Assembly (NCBI RefSeq): GCF_016907385.1
Contig: NZ_JAFBBU010000001.1
Coordinates: 2,046,001-2,110,000, forward strand
Direction: 5' to 3'
DNA from: Subtercola frigoramans
Lineage (GTDB): Bacteria; Actinomycetota; Actinomycetes; Actinomycetales; Microbacteriaceae
Length of the DNA stretch: 64,000 nt
Below the pieces are notes generated by a model that did no database searches, had not been told where the DNA came from, and was given only the letters and a program-made list of their open reading frames with translations. Below, piece by piece: positions 59,420 to 64,000 of the stretch (position 1 is its first letter; each line of letters starts with the position of its first letter). The position numbers and the translations under genes are program-made.

Positions 59420-62400
59420 CTAAACCGCCACGGGCTCCTCGAACATTCGGGCAGCTCGTCCAGCGGTTGCGGTGGACGCAGCCAGGCGCACTCGCACGTC
59501 TCCGGCTTGCGCTTCGATGCAGTGGTGGGTGACCAGAATCACGATCTTGTCGCTGAGGGCGATGCGCAGGTCGGTCACGAGCGACTCCGCTGCATCCGCA
59601 TCCAGGTGAGCGGTCGGTTCGTCGAGCAGAACGATGTCGCCTCCTGCCAGAAAAGCACGAGCGACGGCGACTCGCTGGCGCTGGCCACCAGAGAGTTGCT
59701 CGCCCTCCGACCCCACCCGGGTGTCGAGGCCATTCTGGAGCGATCCGACGAAAGAACCGAGCCCTACGCGCTCGAGCGCCTCGATCATCTCGGGCTCAGA
59801 CGGGGCATCGCCCCTGGCGCGGGAGATCAGCAGGTTTCCGCGAAGCGTCGAGTCGAAGAGGTGGCCCTCCTGGGGGCACCATGTGACGTGGCGTCGGAGT
59901 TCGCTGCCACTGTAGTTCGATGACGCACGTCCGTCCAGGAGAACGCGACCGTCTCTCGGTTGGAGAAACCCCAGGGCAACGGCAAGGAGGGTGGATTTTC
60001 CCGAGCCCGATGGCCCCTCGACCATGACCCATTCCCCCGCCACCGCGCGAAAACTGACATCGGAGAAAGTCGGCGCAGCGCTGCCAGGCCATCCCGCCGT
60101 CACTCCTGAGAATTCCAGGGAGTGAACGGGCGAGGAGATCGTCTCGTGGCCGATTGCCTCGAGGTCGACGGTTCTTCCGTCCATCGCCTCGGGGATGTCA
60201 TCACCCACGAAGTCGGCGACTTTGGCGAGCGCTGCAGCGAGAGAGGGCCACAGTTGCACAGCGTCGACCACCGCAGCCATGCTCTCGATGAGGGCGAGTG
60301 GAAGCAGAACGAAGACCGCGGCGAGCTCCAGCGGAAGACCGCCCGACACAACGAACGGTGCACAGACCACGAGCATCCCCATCGCCGCAAGGCAACAGCC
60401 GAGCACCGTGAGCGCGTGCCCCAGGCCCAGTGCCCAGGCACCGCGCCGAGCGGCAACGCCGAGTTCAGCGTCGACTCTCGCGATAGACGTTCTCACCTGC
60501 CCGTCGATCGCGTTCGTGCGAAGGTCCCTGCTCGCGCCGAGCATCGCGACGAACCTGGTGAGCAGGGCAGACTGCAGGATGTGCTGCTGCTGGCTGAACG
60601 ACTTGTCGACCAGCATCGTCACGGCCGGAACGAGAACCAGGCACACAGCGAAGAGAACGAGGAGCACCCAGAGAGCGGGGGCGTAGAGAAGCGCTGCGGC
60701 AATGAGGGAAGCCAAGCCGACACACGCGGCAACCAGCGGAGGCATCACGGCCCGGTAGCTCAGATCGCGCACGTCGTCCGTCGCCCCGACCAGGTAGTCG
60801 ACGGCAGTCGATCCGCGAAAGAGGCCCCGCGAGGTGATGCCATTTCGACCGAGAGCCTGCCAGAGGCGGATGCGCAGTTCGGTTGCCGCCTGGAAGATCG
60901 AGTTGTGCGCACAGAGGCGCTCAGCGTACCGGAGGCTCGAACGACCGATACCGAAGAAGCGCACCCCGATGATGGCCACAAGAAGGTACATGATCGCCGG
61001 TTCCTGGCTCGCCCGCACGATGAGCCACCCTGAGACGGCCGTCAGCGACACCGCGAACAGGGCCGACAGGGTCCCGAGCAGCACAGCAAAGATAAAGCTG
61101 CCACGCGACGGGCTGAGGAACTCCCAGAGGGAACGTACTGTGCCCCACGTCCGGGTCTTCGCGAGTACGGCCGATTCACGCTCGGGTACGGGCTCGATCT
61201 CGCCCGACTGTGAGCGCTCGACGGGCCCGGTTGCCTGTTCCACTTCCCGGAGCCGCGTCGTTTCTCCCAGCGTGATGACCGAGGATGCCAGTGCGGCAAG
61301 CCCTTGTTCGTGCGTCGCGATGACAATCGTCACGGTGCCGGTCAGTCGTTCGATCATCCGTTCGACGATCAGTGCGCTCTCGGCATCGAGGTGGGCCGTC
61401 GGCTCGTCGAGGAGCATCAGCGTCGCCCCATCGTCGACCCGCAGCACTGCTCGACCCAGGGCGAGCCGGCGGAGCTCCCCCGGGCTCAGCCTGGCTGGGT
61501 CGGCATCGGCCAGCCCCGCCAGTCCCAGTTCCGCGAGAACAGCGTCGACGCGCACTGCCAGATGCGGCGAAGTGTTCCCCCCGTAGAGAGCGAGTTCCTC
61601 CCGAACCGAGTCAGAGACGGTCTGGGGATGCTGTGAGACCCACGCAATTCGGCGAACGTCGACACCGCTCACCGATCCGGCGAGCTCATAGCCGTCTGCA
61701 TTGCTGGCCAACTGGCCACCGAGTAGTGCCAGCACAGAGGACTTGCCACTGCCCGTCTGACCCGCGACCAGAGTGGTGCGATTGTGGGCGAAGGCTGCAG
61801 AGAAGTCGTTCAGGGTCGGTTCAGATCGTCCCGCGAAGTGAAGTGTGACGTGGTCGACCCTCACCACGGCGCCCCTCACCACGGCGCCCCTCACCTCCGC
61901 GCCCGTGACCTCCGCGCCCGTCGCGAGGATGCTCGCAGGCACCGGCCTCGCGACGAACTCGCGCGCCCGAGCCAGAGCGGCACGGCCATCCTGTGCCGCG
62001 TGGAAGGCGGCGCCGACCTCACGGAACGGGGCAAAGCACTCGGGAGCGAGAATCAGCACCAGCAGGCCGATCTCCAGCGTGAGACTGCCGCCGATCAGGC
62101 GAATTCCGATGGTCACGGCGACGAGTGCCACAGAGATCGTCGAAATCAGTTCCAGAGCCAGCGACGACATGAAAGCCGTTCGGAGTGTCTGCATGGTGGT
62201 GGCACGGTAGTCGTCGGAGATCGTACGCAGCGTTTTGGTCTGCTCCTCGACCCTGCCGAGCCCGATGAGCACCGGCAGGCCCCTGGCGAGCTCGACCAGA
62301 TTGTCGCTGAGTCGACCGAGCGCAGTCGATGCCTCCTCGACCTTGTCGCGGGTGTGCATGCCGATCAACGCCATGAAGACGGGTACCAGGGGAATCGTCA

Positions 62401-62878
62401 GGACGATGATCAGGGCGCTGAGCCAGTCGGCGAACAGGATCCGGGCGCCGAGCAGCAGCGGAATGACAGCGACGTTCGTCAGTGCAGGCAGAACCGAGCG
62501 GTAGTACTCGTCGAGCTGGTCCAGTCCCCTGGTCGCCAGCACCGCCGTCGATCCGCTCACTCCTGATGAGTCGTCGAGGGCGGTGACCGCGAGCCTCTGG
62601 CGCAGGTCTTCCTTCACCCCGACCGCAGCGCGTGAGCTGATGACAGTGGATGCCCAGCTCGACCCTGCCCGCAGCAGCGCCCCGCCCAGCCCCCACAGCA
62701 CAGCGTCACGAAGAGTCTCGCCCCCGGCAGTGAGGGCCGGGATTCCCTCGGCAATCGCCTCGGCGATGACAATCAGCGACAGCCCTTTGACTGCGCTGAC
62801 TGCCCCGAGAAGATACACCGTGCGAAGGTCGGCCCGTTCCAGCCGCGGGCCGCTCCTGCGTTCGGTGGTGCGCGTCAT
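59420..62878 (-). CDS. cydDC: fused CydD-CydC thiol-exporter ABC transporter
   Basis: About 1152 residues; in most bacteria CydD and CydC are separate proteins. Start ATG 62878 overlaps the cydB stop (ATGA). Half 1: six-helix membrane domain (about 20-320), NBD with Walker A GQTGSGKSS near 373, signature LSPGELRRLALGRA and Walker B MLLDEPTAHLDAE. Half 2: membrane domain (about 600-880), NBD with Walker A GPSGSGKST near 953, signature QLSGGQRQRVAVARAFL and Walker B IVLLDEPTAHLDAD. Exports glutathione/cysteine or related thiols, needed for assembly of cytochrome bd. A 15-bp tandem repeat lies between membrane domain and NBD of half 1. Confidence 0.93.
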   Translation of the reverse strand: MTRTTERRSGPRLERADLRTVYLLGAVSAVKGLSLIVIAEAIAEGIPALTAGGETLRDAVLWGLGGALLRAGSSWASTVISSRAAVGVKEDLRQRLAVTALDDSSGVSGSTAVLATRGLDQLDEYYRSVLPALTNVAVIPLLLGARILFADWLSALIIVLTIPLVPVFMALIGMHTRDKVEEASTALGRLSDNLVELARGLPVLIGLGRVEEQTKTLRTISDDYRATTMQTLRTAFMSSLALELISTISVALVAVTIGIRLIGGSLTLEIGLLVLILAPECFAPFREVGAAFHAAQDGRAALARAREFVARPVPASILATGAEVTGAEVRGAVVRGAVVRVDHVTLHFAGRSEPTLNDFSAAFAHNRTTLVAGQTGSGKSSVLALLGGQLASNADGYELAGSVSGVDVRRIAWVSQHPQTVSDSVREELALYGGNTSPHLAVRVDAVLAELGLAGLADADPARLSPGELRRLALGRAVLRVDDGATLMLLDEPTAHLDAESALIVERMIERLTGTVTIVIATHEQGLAALASSVITLGETTRLREVEQATGPVERSQSGEIEPVPERESAVLAKTRTWGTVRSLWEFLSPSRGSFIFAVLLGTLSALFAVSLTAVSGWLIVRASQEPAIMYLLVAIIGVRFFGIGRSSLRYAERLCAHNSIFQAATELRIRLWQALGRNGITSRGLFRGSTAVDYLVGATDDVRDLSYRAVMPPLVAACVGLASLIAAALLYAPALWVLLVLFAVCLVLVPAVTMLVDKSFSQQQHILQSALLTRFVAMLGASRDLRTNAIDGQVRTSIARVDAELGVAARRGAWALGLGHALTVLGCCLAAMGMLVVCAPFVVSGGLPLELAAVFVLLPLALIESMAAVVDAVQLWPSLAAALAKVADFVGDDIPEAMDGRTVDLEAIGHETISSPVHSLEFSGVTAGWPGSAAPTFSDVSFRAVAGEWVMVEGPSGSGKSTLLAVALGFLQPRDGRVLLDGRASSNYSGSELRRHVTWCPQEGHLFDSTLRGNLLISRARGDAPSEPEMIEALERVGLGSFVGSLQNGLDTRVGSEGEQLSGGQRQRVAVARAFLAGGDIVLLDEPTAHLDADAAESLVTDLRIALSDKIVILVTHHCIEAQAGDVRVRLAASTATAGRAARMFEEPVAV
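61863..61922. repeat. 15-bp tandem repeat (4 copies) within cydDC
   Basis: Two units of ACCACGGCGCCCCTC and two of ACCTCCGCGCCCGTG/C. In the protein they read as four 5-residue units (GAEVT, GAEVR, GAVVR, GAVVR) in the linker before the first NBD. In frame, so copy-number change would alter linker length only. Confidence 0.85.
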
Positions 62879-63903
62879 TTGGCGACAGCGGCGACAACCG
62901 AGTGCACGACGGGAATCTGCGTTGCGCTGATGCGCTTGCGGAAAACCCAGTAGGTCCAGCCCTGGTAGACCAGCACCAGCGGGAGGCCTAACGCGGTGAC
63001 GACGGTCATCACCCCGAGGGTGTACGAACCACTTGAAGCATTGCTGATCGTCAGGTTGTACGCCGAATCGATGGTCGACGGCAGCACCACGGGGAACACC
63101 GACGCGAAGATCGATGCCGCGCCGAGCACGAGGAACAGCGACAGCCCGAGGAAGGCGCGGCCTTCGCGGCCGGCCCTGGCGCTCAGCCAGGCCCAGACCA
63201 CGGCGACCACAGCGCCCGCGATCAGGACGAGCGTGAAGAGCTTGCCGTTGCTGAACTGCACGATCAGCACCCACGCGACGATGGGAAGGAGAGCGAGCGG
63301 GGCCCACTTCACAACGAACGAGTTCGCCTTCTCCCGCACCGAACCATCGGTCTTCAGAGCGAGGAAGACAGCTCCATGCACGAGGCAGAACCCGACGACG
63401 GCAAGCCCGCCGATCACCGCATACCCGTTGAGCCAGACGAAGGCCCCGCCGACCCTGTTGCCATTGGCGTCGAGGGGCAGCCCTGTGGTTGTCAGGGCAA
63501 GAGCGGCCCCTACACCGAAGGCGACGATGAACGAACCGATGCTGATCGCGAGATCCCACGCATGGGTCCAGCGAACGGTCGCTCCCTTGCCGCGATATTC
63601 AATCGCAACTGCACGGAAGATCAGGCCGACGAGCACGAGCGTCAGCGGTAGATACAGCGCCGAGAAAAGCGATGCGTACCAGAAGGGGAAGGCGGCGAAC
63701 GTGGCAGCACCCGCGGTGATCAGCCACACCTCGTTTCCGTCCCACACCGGGCCGATCGAGTTGAGCATGACGCGACGCTCCGTGTCGGAGCGACCCGTGA
63801 GCAGCATGTGCATTCCCACACCGAGGTCGAATCCTTCGAGCAGAAGGTAGCCGATCCAGAGCGCAGAGATGGCGATGAACCAGAAGATGGTCAATCCGTC
63901 CAT
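62875..63903 (-). CDS. cydB: cytochrome bd ubiquinol oxidase subunit II
   Basis: 342 residues with about eight membrane helices. Seen: FWFIAISALWIGYLLLEGFD, GPVWDGNEVWLITAGAATFA, and AFPFWYASLFSALYLPL, all typical of CydB. Together with CydA forms the high-affinity terminal oxidase used at low oxygen. It lies 18 bp after cydA and overlaps cydDC. Confidence 0.96.
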   Translation of the reverse strand: MDGLTIFWFIAISALWIGYLLLEGFDLGVGMHMLLTGRSDTERRVMLNSIGPVWDGNEVWLITAGAATFAAFPFWYASLFSALYLPLTLVLVGLIFRAVAIEYRGKGATVRWTHAWDLAISIGSFIVAFGVGAALALTTTGLPLDANGNRVGGAFVWLNGYAVIGGLAVVGFCLVHGAVFLALKTDGSVREKANSFVVKWAPLALLPIVAWVLIVQFSNGKLFTLVLIAGAVVAVVWAWLSARAGREGRAFLGLSLFLVLGAASIFASVFPVVLPSTIDSAYNLTISNASSGSYTLGVMTVVTALGLPLVLVYQGWTYWVFRKRISATQIPVVHSVVAAVAK

Positions 63904-63921
63904 AATGATTCGTTTTCCGTT

Positions 63922-64000
63922 CTAGTAAGCGAAGGCGAGCACGTCGCCACGCGAGCCGCTGCCGGGAGTGCCGGAGGTTCCGTCAGTGTCTTCATCGTGG
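63922..64000 (-). CDS. cydA: cytochrome bd ubiquinol oxidase subunit I, C-terminal end (partial)
   Basis: Only the last 25 codons are in the window: a Gly/Ser/Asp-rich tail ending RGDVLAFAY then TAG. The assignment rests on its place before cydB and its Ser/Gly-rich tail, not on the catalytic part. Confidence 0.75.
   Translation of the reverse strand, partial: HDEDTDGTSGTPGSGSRGDVLAFAY

Noticed and set aside
62879..63559. Upstream extension of the cydDC frame
   Set aside because: It is antiparallel-frame sequence inside cydB, Arg-rich and without domain similarity; the ATG at 62878 in an ATGA overlap is the natural start.

Overview
The window is high-GC chromosomal DNA from an actinobacterium, most likely a member of the Microbacteriaceae (genus not resolved). 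The evidence is the mycothiol gene mshC, the RNA polymerase-binding protein RbpA, the PafB/PafC regulators, HelY, a DosR/DosS-like two-component pair, and a gene order at 6.1-22 kb that follows the mycobacterial M20-uppP-mshC-PAC2-trmI-pafBC-tatAC-helY-lnt-rbpA block. Many genes have a TANNNT-like -10 box only 6-8 nt before ATG/GTG, suggesting widespread leaderless transcription.

Layout. 0-5.1 kb: an Ada/AlkA DNA-repair fusion divergent from a DEAD/DEAH helicase, then an aldo/keto reductase and an F420-type nitroreductase-like protein. 5.3-6.05 kb: cold-shock gene with several hairpins, and tRNA-Leu(GAG) with its terminator. 6.1-22 kb: the conserved housekeeping block. The Pup-proteasome genes that usually lie between trmI and pafB in actinobacteria are absent here. 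22-28.5 kb: glycerophosphodiesterase, SPFH/NfeD pair, SDR, NUDIX, two stress membrane proteins, an orphan LuxR-type regulator behind a perfect 16-bp palindrome, and an Fpg/Nei glycosylase.

28.5-33.2 kb is a partly decayed accessory cluster: 5'-truncated NmrA-like and FAD-oxidase genes, a LysR regulator divergent from an EamA exporter, a SLAC1/TehA channel, and two more gene fragments. A 38-bp box (29/38 identical) stands both in the lysR/exporter promoter and upstream of the truncated NmrA gene. 33.2-41 kb is a mobile or island region: an AT-rich left flank, a tyrosine integrase, a small XRE-type protein and a zinc-ribbon protein that looks like a catalytically dead integrase (three overlapping genes), a passenger gene, two near-identical cupin genes flanking a frameshifted ECF sigma gene and its membrane partner, and a CmtR-like metal sensor with a cation exporter. 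A GGATAA-containing repeat recurs at the 3' ends of genes and near the integrase.

41-50 kb: small accessory genes and a sugar utilisation operon (binding protein, two permeases, a 74-residue unknown, GH127 beta-L-arabinofuranosidase) controlled by a divergent LacI regulator with a perfect 18-bp operator. 50-64 kb: a redox/low-oxygen stress module with amylosucrase-like GH13, PPOX-fold protein, heavy-metal P-type ATPase, three universal stress proteins, a DosR/DosS-like pair and a cydAB-cydDC operon in which CydD and CydC are fused. DosR-box-like sequences precede two of the stress-protein genes. The window ends inside cydA.
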